DNA of 64,000 nt. Origin: Sipunculus nudus. Taxonomy: Eukaryota; Annelida; Sipuncula; Golfingiida; Sipunculidae. Below the pieces are notes generated by a model. That model ran no database searches. It saw nothing but the letters and a program-made list of their open reading frames with translations, and was not told the origin of the DNA. This document shows, one piece after another, positions 11,662-24,530 of the stretch. A program made the translations under genes and the position numbers. The DNA lies in contig CM049316.1 in assembly GCA_026874595.1 (NCBI GenBank), forward strand, positions 48,238,695-48,302,694. Direction: 5' to 3'. How positions within the stretch are numbered: the first letter of the stretch is position 1; each line of letters begins with the position of its first letter.

Positions 11662-12850
11662 ACAAGGCCTAACCAGGCCTAATGCGAACCTGTGCAAAGT
11701 TTGGGAGTATGAATGGAGGTTTATTTTTAAAATTTAATATTGATCCTTTTAAGTCCTGCATATCTACCTTAGTCATTATGATTTCAGCAAAATGGACGTT
11801 TCTGACCTGCAAGTTTCGGACTAGGACATTTTAAAACTAGAATATGGGTAGTAGACAAGCACCTATGTGTATCCGCAGAAATCAGAGTGGGAGGGTGAAG
11901 TGAGGCATGGATTAAGTGGCAAGGGGAATAGAGTGAGGTGTGTTGCATATTAGCATGGATGTCTGCAGCGTAAACGTGAGTGTAGGTGGTGCCACTTGTC
12001 ATAAAATCGAGAAGGCTATCCAGGATGTATAAACCTGCAAAATTTCAGGTGGATAAGTCAAACCACTGCTGAGATATGAGTGATTTTATCCCAAGGCAGA
12101 TGAACAGATGGATGCTGAGCATAAGTGGTTGCAGGTGGCACCACCAGTTTTGCCTATGATGAAGAGCTATGTGAGATCTATACACATGCAAAATTTTGGC
12201 CCAATCGGTCAAACGGTTCCCGAGATATGAGCTTGGATGTCTGCAGAGTAAACCTGAATGTAGGTGGCGCCACCTGTCATAAATCGAGAAAGCTGTCCAG
12301 GATGTATAAACCTGCAAAATATCAGGTGGATAAGTCAAACTACTGCTGAGATATGAGTGATTTCATCCCAAGGCAGATGAACAGATGGGTGCTGTGCGAA
12401 AATGGTTGCAGGTGGCGCCACCAGTTTTGTCTATGATGAAGAGCTATGTGAGATCTATACACATGCAAAATTTTTGCCCAATCGGTCAAACCGTTCCCGA
12501 GATATGAGCTTGGATGTCTGCAGAGTAAACATGAATGTAGGTGGCGCCACCTGTAATAAATCGAGAAGGCTGTCCAGGATGTATAAACCAGCAAATTTTC
12601 AGGTGGAAAAGTCAAACCACTGCTGAGATATGAGTGATATTACCCAAAGGCAGATGAACAGATGGATGCTGTGCAAAAATGGTGGCAGGTGGCGCCACCA
12701 TTTTTAGTGCAAGTTATCAAGCTATCAAAGGGCTACATTTGTGCAAAATTTTTAGCCTGATTGGTCAAACGGTTCCAGAGATATGCAGGTTTATGTGTGG
12801 AAACAGATGCACAAATGGACACAGGGCAGCAAGGAAAGGTCAGAGGTCAA
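11662..12850 (+). repeat. Interspersed repeat, body H, copy 1, with 277-bp tandem units
   Basis: Matches 57735-58912 along its length (start 'ACAAGGCCT..CAGGCCTAATGCGAACC'). The core is a tandem array with period about 277 bp, each unit holding two GGTGGCGCCACC-type palindromes (perfect at 12416, 12540 and 12691; diverged at others) in half-units of about 140 bp. Each half-unit ends 'GTCAAAC(G/C)G/ACTGCYGAGATATGAG'. Confidence 0.75.
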
Positions 12851-12856
12851 CCAAAA

Positions 12857-15800
12857 ACAAGGGACCCATGGGTCACGGCGCTCAGCTGATCGTGATTGGA
12901 CTATAAATGTTTCTCCAATGTGATACTATATCGAGTCGATAAAGCTTATGAATATCATGTACATGTTTGGCTATTATAAAGGAATGTAATGTAATATGTG
13001 AGTAAATGATAAATGAAATTACCTGACTGATGGATTAATAGAGTCAAATAAAGTGGTTTATTTTCTATTTATTTAGGAGGGGTTGAAAATTGTGATATAT
13101 TTGAGCAAATATGAATGCAATGACAGCAGTAATAAGCAGTAGTAGATGATAAGGCTATTTGAAGGATCTAAAGTGTATGGTAGTCTGCAAGCGTTCAATT
13201 TGACAGATATGATGTTATGATTAACTATGCTGATGAAGTGATTTATGAATATGTGACTGTATGACACAATATCCCATTAGTCTTGACAAGGTACATTATT
13301 GTGATGCCCACTATGTCTACATATTACACAATATTGACATAATTTCTGGCATGTACATAGGTACCTATGGACGAATAGTTATACAAAATATTAAAGTATG
13401 AATATATCTGATTCATCTTGTTCTTGCTTACTGAGGCTGACTTTGGGAAGGGGTTCGGAGAAGGGAAAAGTGAGGGCAGCACGAAGGTGGATGTAGAAAT
13501 ATTCTATGTTTTTCATTTATATAAGAATATGAAAAGCTAAGAGGAAAGGGGCCCTCCTACTTGGTTATAGTAAAGTTCTAAATATATGATTGCAAACTAA
13601 TACTCTGACAAGACTGTCATGAAGAAAAACAGTAAAAGTTTTGAGATACTGTGTTGCATACGAAAATTTACAGTTGGACAGGCAAGTGGACAGAATGGAC
13701 TAATACCTTTATTTCACTTTCAAGAGAATAATGGATTTAAGTTTATATATAATCCTATTTTTTTAAGCAGATCCCCTTTTCCATTAAGAAGTTTTTATCT
13801 GTATCATTTTTTATTTACAGGTTTATAAATTTTTAATTAAAAAACCTGAAAATATAAGTTAAAATATTAGAATTGTTGCAAAAGTTGCAATCATTATATA
13901 TACAGAGTAAAAAAACATTGGGTCATATTATGCATTCACATATATTTTATTATTTTTAAATCATAAATGTTTTAACTGATTTTAAAAGAAAATAATGCCA
14001 CAACATGGCATCTACAAGAATATTCCTTGAATCACTATTAAAAAGTTTTGCATATTGGAGTTTTCAGGACATGCTTAATTTTATTCACCAAAATAAAATA
14101 AAAGTAAATTTGACAAAATAAAACATCTTTTCAAATAAAATATACACACTGTTATTTGAATGAGGGACAAACAATATCATTGTGCTAATTACTATCCCAG
14201 TTTTAATTAATTACTGGAATTAATAGTCAATTTCACACCTGGTGAAGTTTTTACTCTTCTGAAGTAAGGAATTACTTATCTCATGAACATCCAGACTTTC
14301 ACAGCAATACACCACTTTGTGGACACAATTAAATGTACACTTTAATCATTGTAACCCTGGTGGTTCAATACAAAATCTAAAATATAGCATGTCCAAGAAT
14401 AAAATAAAATACAGAAAAATTATAACATTCATCTAGTTTATGCACCAGCTAGGGGGGGGGGATGAGTGCAGGGCGAGGGGAAGCCCACTAGTAGTGGCCA
14501 AGCTGGGCCAAGGTAAGCTGCCTGGGGTGGGTTACATAATGCAAGTGAAGGCTGTACTACTAGGTGGGCTAGATGTAAACAACACTTGACATGGTGTGTG
14601 AAAACATGAATAAAAGCTATTCATTCCAATCAATTTCTTTTGAAAGTTCAGATTTTAAAAGATTAAATCCTTATGCATATATGCTGGGAAAATTAAATCA
14701 ACAGTGCCAAAGTTGGACAAAATTTAAGGTATTGTTTTTTATTTATGCTAATAACTTGAAAAATTTGCAAAATTCAGATCTAATTTTGGGTAAACAATTG
14801 AATTTTGATTAAATAAAGTTATATTCCTGAAAAAAGGTCTCTAGGTTCAGCAATTCTCATGTGAGTAAATATATTTCCTGATTTTTTTAAAAATTGCATT
14901 ATGTTTTGGCCCATAACTTCAAAATAATACTCAATACTGACCTAATTTTTGGTATGTTCATAGAAAATGTATAAAAGAATGTGAATACTAAATACGATCA
15001 AAAACAGATCAGTGGTTTTGATATTAGGCAGCCTTGAAGTGTAACAATGGCTTTTTTTTATGGAAAACGGAGTTTTTTTCCTTAATATCTCGAAGGAACA
15101 AAGTCCTAATGACCCAATTTTCGGTATGGTAGGAGATTTTGGGGACATCTAAAATTATGTGAACAGCCTGGGGAGCATGGAGATGTGAACAGTGACCACA
15201 GTGGACTGCTTGACAATGTAAGGGAATACAACAAGAGCCTCCCAAAAAATTCAATAACTAGCCTAATTTTGCAGCTTTTATTTTCAAATTTCAGATTTTA
15301 ACAGAATAAATCCTTATTTGTACATGCTGTGAAAATTAGATCCACAGTTCTTACACGAAAAAAACGTGCCATGGTCGAAGTTGGGCAAAATTTAAGGTAC
15401 CAATTTTTTATTTTTGTTAATATTTTAAAAAATTTAAAAGATTTTGATCTTATTTTGGGTATACAATTTAATTTTGATAAAATAAAGTTATATTACTGGA
15501 AGAAAAGTCCATAGCTTTAACATGTTTTGTGTTAAGTGATCAAATATCTTTCCTGATTTTTTCCAAAATGCATTATGTTTGGGTCCATAACTTTTTTAAA
15601 TTATATAATACCGACCTAATTTCTGGCATGTACATAGGAACTATATAGAGGAATATTTATGGTAAATATGAGGAAAAACAGATGAGTGGTTTCAATATTA
15701 GGCAGTCCTGAAGTGTGAAAATTGGTTTTTAATAAAAAATTGAGGTTTTTCCTTAATTTCTCAAAGGAACAAAGTCGCAAAGACCCAGTTTCCAGCTTGG

Positions 15801-15977
15801 TAGGAGATCTTGGGACATCTAACATTATGCCGAATTTTGGATTCCTAGGTCTTACGGTTTCAAAACGTGCCACATCTACGGACGGACAGATGAACGGATG
15901 GACAGACGGACAGACGACGGACGACAGACAATGACCACGACTATAGCTCAGATGACTTATAGTCAGCTGAGCTAAAA
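12857..15977 (+). repeat. Interspersed repeat, body C, copy 1 (possibly two fused parts)
   Basis: Starts ACAAGGGACCCATGGGTCAC with the full 12-bp palindrome and ends with the GACGGAC stretch, hairpin and AAAA (15947-15977). The segment 13506-15150 matches 53450-54890 and 60235-61260. The last 800 bp use the same 3' module as A and B. A G-run lies at about 14452-14461. No coding capacity was recognised. Confidence 0.7.
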
Positions 15978-16413
15978 TAGCTGAATCCCACAACATTTGA
16001 TATGTGACCGATTATTGCATAAAATCTAGGGATGGAAGCCCCTGCTATTCCTGAGAAATTATGGGTTAATGTACAGATGACCAATGACCCCCGTACAAAA
16101 AAAGGTCATTGCGGGTGGCGCCACCAATACCTGAATTTCATAAATGACTCATGTGACCAACACTGGCATAAAATATGGTGATGATAGCTCTGGCCATTTC
16201 TGAGATTGTCATTTTAGTATGCTTTTTTGAAGAGTTAGCTGAGTTTAACTTCCTGTAACTCGGCCAAAATTCACCGAACTTGAACCATTAGAACAAACTT
16301 GAGAGAGATGGTATAAAAGATTATTTCTGTGAAATATTGAACAATTTGGCTGGACTGTTTTGGAGGAGAAGATTTTCAAAGGTTTTTTTAGCTTTTTCTC
16401 TATAAAATCTAAA
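15978..16413 (+). repeat. Interspersed repeat, body D, copy 2, left part
   Basis: Continues at 19047-19169 after an A-repeat insertion: the left part stops at 'CTATAAAATCT' and the right part resumes 'ATGCAGAGTTGG', where D copy 1 reads straight through. Contains GGTGGCGCCACC at about 16116. Confidence 0.7.
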
Positions 16414-19046
16414 ACAAGGGACCTATGGGTCACGACGCTCAGCTGTTATATATGATAAAAAAATATTTTTTTAGAAATGAGGCACATGCTGGTTTTGTGT
16501 GGTAATAAATATAAGCTGTATTATGAGTTGTGGGTGTTTAGCTTATGTATGATTTTGATAGTATCTTTGGAGACAGGGAAGAGGATTGATTTCATTTATT
16601 TTATTAACAAATGGAGTGCTATTGTCACACAGATTTTGACTTGGCCATATAACTTATAAGCAGAACATATAATATAAGAGTTTAACTATTTATTAAAAAA
16701 ATTACAAATATTGTCCCAAATATAATTTTTATTAAAAATAATAAGAGAATCATATGATTTTTTAAAATGAAATATAACTGATATGATTATTAAAATAATA
16801 TTAAAGAATATATTCATGAATGCATTCATGAATACATTTTGAAAGTATTTGCACAAGTATTCATATACTTTTATTTTTACCTGAATTCTCATTCATTATG
16901 CAAGAAATTTTATAATGGAGTACATAATCATATTCGTATTTAAATACAATTACAAAGTATTTGTCTGGTATTTATTCAGTTTTCACCAAACAATGATTTT
17001 GAGAATCCAGAATATACAAAATTCACACATTTAAATAATGATCATAAGTACCTGGTTTTATGGCTTTTATTTATATTAAAAAATAACTGTAAAAAATTCA
17101 TTTTGGACTAATTTCACATCAATGTACACACTAGACACAGTAAGAATCTACTAGTAGATTAATATTATCAACTGCATCTTTGTCTATCATTAATTTCCTT
17201 CATATAATCCCTAATGATTAGTAATGAATAATATGATTTACTTCTTTATCATTAAAAATGAACTGAAAAATGCCATAGGTGACTGCATGGTGTTATTTGG
17301 AATATGTGACATTCTACCCATCGATACAAGATTCTTATATCATCAGTAACTGCAAGTTAATTTCCTGTTATTATAAACTAACAAATTCCTTTTCTATTTT
17401 TCTTTAATTTGTTATTAAAAACCAAGAAAAATTTATTAATTTATTGTTTATTGTTATGTTGTTGGTTAAAACTACTAGATGAGTTGGGTTGGACACCTGG
17501 ATCAACTGTGGCTGGCCATAAGCTGCCTGGATTCTCGCCTCAAGCGTGCATAATTTGATGAAAGGTCAACAAGGTCAACATACAGGTGACTCAAGAGGGG
17601 CTGGAGAGAGCCAAAGTCTGACAGGGTCTCATAAAAAACATTAATAAAAGCTACAATATTTGGCCAATTTCTTTCAGCTTTCTAAACTAAAAAGCTGAAA
17701 TCCTTATGTGTGCATGTTATGAAAATTATATCAACAGTGCTCTCAGGAAACAAACGTGCCATGGTCACAGTTGGGCAAAATTTAAGGTACTAATTTTATA
17801 TTTATACTAATAACTTATAAAATTTGAAAAATTCAGAACTAATTTTGGGTATTCAATTGAATCTTGATTAAATAATGTTACATCCCTGACAATAAAATCT
17901 CTAGCTTCAGCAATGCCCTTGTTAAGGGAGTAAATATATTTCTTGATTTTTTACAAAGTGCATTATGTTTGGGCCCATAACTTAAAAAAAATACACAATA
18001 CTGACATCATTTCTGGCATGTGCATAGCGAATGTATAGAAAAATATGTATATTATACATGATCAAAGTCAGATCAGTGGTTTTGATATTAGGCAGTCTTA
18101 AAGTGTAACAATGGGTTTTTAATGGAAAAATGAAGTTTTTCATTGATATCTCGAAGGAATTAAGTCCTAGTGACCAAATTCTTGGCATGGTAGGGGATTT
18201 TGGAGAAATCTAACTGTATGCCAAATTTAAGGAACTTAGAGCTGAAGCTCGGGAGCTGAGCTCTAGCAAACTGCATAACACTAGCAATATGTGACATGGT
18301 GCTTGAAAACTTGAATAAAATCTACAGTTTTTGATCAACTGGTTTCAAATTTTTTGTGTTAACAGTTGAAATGCTACCAAAAACATGCTGTGAAAATTAA
18401 ATCCACAGCAGTTACAGCAAAAAAACGTGCCATGGTCAAAGTTGGGCAAAATTTAAGGTACCAATTTTTTATTTTTGCTAATATTTTAAAAAATTTAAAA
18501 GATTTTGATCTAATTTTGGGTATACAATTTAATTTTGATTAATAAAAGTAATATTACTAGAAAAAAAGTGCTTAGCTTTAACAAGTTTTGTGTTAAGTGA
18601 TAAAATTTCTTTCCTGATTATTTACAAAATGCATTATGTTTGGGCCCATAACTTTTTTAAATTATATAATACAGACCTAATTTCTGGCATGTACATAGGA
18701 ATTATATAGAGGATTATTTATAGGAAATATGAGGAAAAACAGATGAGTGGTTTTGATATTAGGCAGTCCTGAAGTGTGAAAATAGGTTTTTAATAAAAAA
18801 GTGAGGTTTTTCCTTAATTTCTCAAAGGAATGAAGTCGCAAAGACCCAGTTTTCGGCTTGGTAGGAGATCTTGGGGACATCTAACATTATGCTGAATTTT
18901 GGATTCCTAGGTCTTACGGTTTCAAAACGTGCCACATCTACGGACGGACGGACGGACGGACGGACGGACGGACGGACAGACGGACGGACGACGGACAATG
19001 GACCACGACTATAGCTCAGATGACTTATAGTCAGCTGAGCTAAAAA
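16414..19046 (+). repeat. Interspersed repeat, body A, full-length copy 2 (inserted in a D repeat)
   Basis: Nearly identical to 37607-40223 over about 2.6 kb, which implies recent activity or duplication. It starts ACAAGGGACC, has the GGAC run at about 18940-18993 and ends with the hairpin and AAAAA. One T insertion relative to the 37.6-kb copy breaks the short frame near its 5' end. Confidence 0.8.
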
Positions 19047-19169
19047 TGCAGAGTTGGGTAATTTTTTGCATTAAATTTCATGATACTAGCTCCACTTGTT
19101 TTCGAAATAGTATGGGTTAACAACGACGACAGACGATGCCAAACCATCGCATTAGCTCACAGGTTCGCT
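19047..19169 (+). repeat. Body D, copy 2, right part
   Basis: The continuation of 15978-16413. It ends CATTAGCTCACAGGTTCGCTAAAA, the terminus typical of D repeats (quoted in part: AGGTTCGCTAAAA). Confidence 0.65.
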
Positions 19170-19171
19170 AA

Positions 19172-20552
19172 AAATTACTACAGATGCATATTGAATGCAA
19201 AATTATAATACAGATACATTTCACTGATGGCAAAATCTTGAATAAAGTTGAGTATGGATACCAATTATTTATAATCCATGTACAGCAGCTTTATATACCC
19301 ACAGAGAGCTGTATACCTGTAATTGTAAACATTGCCTGGCATGAGGAATATCTAAAATCATAAATCTACATTTTTTAAAGCTTTAAAAAACATTCTTGTC
19401 AATATTAACCATAGATAATCTGAAATCTAAATGTCTAGAGGCATGATGTAACGGATGCTGATAAACTGGTGCCAGGTTAGATGTATCTGCTTCAAACAGC
19501 TAACATATATGGTTAAATGACTCAATTCAATCTTTGTAATTCAGCCAAAATTCATTCTTTGGAACCATAAAAGACAATTATTATAAGAATTATTCAGGGG
19601 ATTATTCCTGTAAAATATTAAACAAATTTGCTTCAGTGGCATCAGTCAAAAAAACGTTTTGCAGGTTTATAACTCATATGGGAAAATACAGCAAAATGGC
19701 TAAGTTAAGCTTCCCATAACTCAGCCAAAAATCACTAAACCAAAACCATTTGAACAAACTTGAATAATCAACATCTAAGGATGATTTATGTAGGAGATTT
19801 AAGAATTTGGCCCAGTGGTTTTTGAGAAGAAGATCTTTGAAGCCACTGACCTAAAATGGGCTGTTATGGCATATGACTAAATTCAGCTTTCCATAACTCA
19901 GCCAAAAGTCACTGAACTTAGACCATTTGAACAAACTTCAGAAAGCACTACCCTGGGTTCATTTCTGTGCGATATTAAACAATTTGGCCATATGGTTTCA
20001 GAGAAGAAGTTTTTTTTGTAGCAGTCAGTATGATACGGGCACTGATGACCCCCGTACAAAAGGCCGATGCAGGTGGCGTCACCAATACCTCAATTTCAGA
20101 TATGACTCATGTGACCAACATTGGCATAAAATTTGGTGATGATAGCTCTAGCCATTTCTGAGATTGTAATTTTAGTGTGCTTTTTTGGACAGATGACCTT
20201 CCTGTAACCTGGCCAAAAATCACCGAACTTAAACCAATCGAACAAACTTGAGAGAGATTGTTCCAGGAATCATTTCTGTGAAATATTGGACAATTTGGCT
20301 GAACAGTTTCGGAGAAGAAGATTTTTAAAGCTGTTTTAGCTTTTTCCCAATAAAATCTAAGAAAATGCAGTTAGCCAAAAAATAAACAAAATCCGATAGA
20401 GTTTCTTAGATGACTAATGTTTTGCATAAAATTTCGTTATGCTAACTCTAGCCGTTTTCAAGATAGTATATGTTAACGTACAGACGACGGACAACAGACA
20501 AGGGACGCCGGACACCGCCACACCATCGCATAAGCTCACAGGTTCGCTAAAA
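19172..20552 (+). repeat. Interspersed repeat, extended D body, copy 3
   Basis: Matches 58913-60234 from 'ATTATAATACAGATA' through 'CCGATGCAGGTGGCGYCACC' to the GGTTCGCTAAAA end. It contains three diverged tandem segments built around 'CAGCCAAAA..CACTGAAC' and 'CCATTTGAACAAACTT'. Confidence 0.65.
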
Positions 20553-21289
20553 ATAAATGTAATATATTCACTTTGGACTACTTTCACATCAATCTACACA
20601 CTAGACACAATAGGAATCTAGATTAATATTATCAACTGCATCTTTGTCTATCATTAATTTCCTTCATATGATCCCTGATGATTTGTAATGAATAATATGA
20701 TTTATTTTTTTATCATTAAAATTTCACTGAAAAATACCATAGGTGACTGCATGGTGTTATTTGGAATAACATTGACATTGACATTCTATCCATCCATACA
20801 AGATTCTTACATCATCAGTAACTCTAAGTTAATTTTCTGTTACTCATCAACTAACAAATTCCTTTTCTATTAATTTTTCTTTAATTTGTTATAAAAAAAA
20901 CCAATACAAAATTATTAATTTATTGTTTATTGTTATGTTGTTTTTCAAAACAACTACTAGATGAGTTGGGTTGGACACCTGGATCAACTGTGGCTGGGCA
21001 TTAGCTGCCTGGCTGCCCCAGTGTATGCTTTGCTCAAGCATGCATAATCTGATGAAAGGTCAACAAGGTCAACATACAGGTGACTGAAGAGGGGCTGGAT
21101 TAAGCCTGGGTCTGACATGGACTCATATAAACATTAATAAAAGCTACAATATTTGGCCAATTTCTTTCAGCTTTCTAAACTACAAAAATGAAATCCTTAT
21201 GTGTGCATGATATGAAAATTATATCAACAGTGCTCTCAGGAAACAAACATGCCATGGTCATTTAAGGTACTAATTTTATATTTATACTA
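20553..21289 (+). repeat. Body A fragment, left half (split by a TA-flanked transposon)
   Basis: Corresponds to the middle of body A (as at 17.1-17.8 and 38.3-39.0 kb). It resumes at 26500-26680 with 'TAATAACTTATAAAATTTT', so the intervening 5.2 kb is a later insertion. Confidence 0.75.
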
Positions 21290-22849
21290 CCGTAAAAAAC
21301 CGCATATATGTCGAGAAATTTGTTCCCAAAAAATTAATTCAAGAAAGGGGAGTCGACTTATGTGCAGGTCTAAGCCTGAGAGGCAAAATTTTGCACGAAC
21401 TTAGTCAAACTGCCGGCCTGAATGTCTTAACTGATCGACAACTAGATATCCGTTTCCGGTGAAGTCAGGTACACAAGTCCCCCTTTCGGTCCAAAAATAC
21501 AGTCTAATAAGGTTTCCGAATATTTTTTTTTTTCAAATTTTGACCATTTACGCTGTTCTTTCATTTGATAATGCAGTATATTAAAATGTTTGCAATTTAC
21601 ATGGTTGATGACGACCAGGAAATGACCCGCTTCTAGCTATAATGAGCTTCATTCACGGCGATTAAGTACGAGTGCAAGAGGCACAGGTATTGCGTAATCA
21701 GTTGGGATTTTATCCAGGGCATCAGCCCCTGTGAATTTGACAGCCAATTATGTTACAGTATTTCCCCACAAAAACATTTGGTGCTTGCGTAAGTTTGCAA
21801 ACATGTAAACGGTAAAAGCCTGTGGGCCGTGGTATCTGAACTACAGACATGTGACAGATGGCTGATTACAGCACCGATTTGCGCTCACTCGGTACGGGGA
21901 TGGCTGCCTGTCCCAAGAAGCCCAAAACTAGGTCACGCTGTTCACCTGTGTACTTACACGCGGGGGAAATTATCACTCCGTTCGGAAGTTCCTACTTAAA
22001 AATCACCCCAAATCGTAGTGAATGACTGCGGCACTGAGCAAAGCTCGGGTAAAAAAATAGACCGAAGTTCAACCTGACATCGATATCGCTATGAACAAAC
22101 GAACACAAAACCTGCAAGACTTAGTCAAAATTAGTACTCCACAGAATGTGAAATATATGATTCATTCACGAAAACTTTCATCAAAAAGATAGGAAAACGG
22201 AGTTTGATCAAAGAACGACTGACGTGTTGTCCACATGTTGCCCTGGCTTCCATGCTCTCACTCTGCAGTTCGCTATGCTGGATAACTACGCTGCATATAT
22301 GCAGTTATATCGCATGTAATTGTTCATTAGTGCTTCCGTCTGTGGAGGCAAGGAAGACCGGAGTTAATTAAAACTTGAATAAAACTGGAGTTACGGCCTT
22401 GTGTTTTCTCAGAATGTATAATAAAAATCATAAAATTCCTGCCCTTGATCCACAGATATGACCAAGCTGAGGACAGCTTACACTGTCACGCGGCCTTATC
22501 AGGCGACTCGCTTGGTCGCGCGTTCTTTTCAATTTAGATTTTATAAAATGTAGAGAAGTCAGCGACAATCCTGTTTTAATAACACGCTTAAATAATCATG
22601 TTTTTATTGATATCTGACACAAACAATCATTAGAAGTTTAAAATAAATGAGCAATGACGGAAGGTGTGAGAAATCCTTGGCTGTTCTATTATCGCCCACC
22701 TGCCGATTCTGGGTGTCAGACGATCTTCATTTCTGCAAAATACCTAAAGTATCGACCTGTTATATTTATTATTCTTAGAGTCTTTATGATGCCCAATAAC
22801 TTTTAAATAGATTGCACAACAAAACAATTGACATTTTTACAGTTTAAAA

Positions 22850-24530
22850 ACAAGGGACCTATGGGTCACGACGCTCAGCTGTTATATATGATAAAAAAAT
22901 ATTATTTAGAAATGAGGTACATGCTGGTTTTGTGTGGTAATAAATATAAGCTGTATTATGAGTTGTTGTTGTTTAGCTTATGTATGATTTTGATAGTTCC
23001 TTTGGAGACAGGGAAGAGCATTGATTTCATTTATTTTATTAACAAATGGAGTACTATTGTCACACAGATTTTGACTTGGCCAAATAACTTATAAGCAGAA
23101 CATATAATATGAGTTTAACTATTTATTAAAAAAAAATTACAAATATTGTCTCAAATATAATTTTTATTAAAAATAATAAGAGAATCATATGATTTTGTAA
23201 AATGAAATATAACTGAAATGATTATTAAAATAATATTAAAGAATATATTCATGAATGCATTCATGAATACATTTTGAAAGTATTTGCACGAGTATTCATA
23301 TACTTTCATTTTTACCTGAATTCCCATTCTTTATGCAAGAAATTTTATTCATTTTGGACTAATTTCACATCAATGTACACACTAGACACAGTAGGATTCT
23401 AGATTAATATTATCAACTGCATCTTTGTCTGTCATTAATTTCCTTCATATGATCCCTAATGATTAGTAATGAATAATATGATTTACTTCTTTATCATTAA
23501 AATTGAACTGAAAAATGCCATAGGTGACTGCATGGTGTTATTTGGAATACGTGACATTCTACCCATCCATACAAGATTCTTATATCATAAGTAACTGCAA
23601 GTTAATTTCCTGTTATTATAAACTAACAAATTCCTTTTCTATTTTTCTTTAATTTGTTATTAAAAACCAATAAAAATTTATTAATTTATTGTTTATTGTT
23701 ATGTTGTTGGTTAAAACTACTAGATGAGTTGGGTTGGACACCTGGATCAACTGTGGCTGGCCATAAGCTGCCTGGATTCCATGTATGCCTCGCCTCAAGC
23801 ATGCATAATACAGGTGATTCAAGAGGGGCTGGAAAGAGCCAAAGTCTGACAGGGTCTCATAAAAAAAATTAATAAAAGCTACAATTTTTGCCCAATTTCT
23901 TTCAGCTTTCTATGCTGAAATCCTTATGTGTGCATGATATGAAAATTATATCAACAGTGCTCACGGGAAAAAAACGTGCCATGGTCACAGTTGGGCAAAA
24001 TTTAAGGTACTAATTTTTTATTTATACTAATAACTTATAAAATTTGAAAAATTAAGAACTAATTTTGGGTATTCAATTGAATCTTGATTAAATAATGTTA
24101 CATCCCTGACAAAAAAATCTCTAGCTTCAGCAATGCCCTTGTTAAGGGAGTAAATATATTTCTTGATTTTTTACAAAGTGTATTATGTTTGGGCCCATAA
24201 CTTAAAACAATTACGCAATACTGACATCATTCTGGCATGTGCATAGAGATTGAAAAATATGTATATTATTTATGATTAAAGTCAGATCAGTGATTTTGAT
24301 ATTTGGCAGTCTTGAAGTTAACAATGGGTTTTTAATGGAAAAATGAAGTTTTTCATTAATATCTCGAAGGTATTAAGTCCTAGTGACCAAATTCTTGGCA
24401 TGGTGGGGGTTTTTGGAGACATCTAACTGTATGCCGAATTTAAGGAACTTAGAGCTGAAGCTGGGGAGCTGAGCTCTTGCAAACTGCATAACACTAGCTT
24501 GATGTAAACAATATGTTTCATGGTGCTTGA
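22850..24530 (+). repeat. Body A, 5' part of a chimeric A/B repeat
   Basis: Begins ACAAGGGACC as other A copies and follows body A up to 'CATGGTGCTTGA'. There it switches at 24530/24531 to body B 'GTCACTGTGCTCAGCTGACG'. Intact A copies instead continue 'GCTTGAAAACTTGAATAAAA'. Confidence 0.75.
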
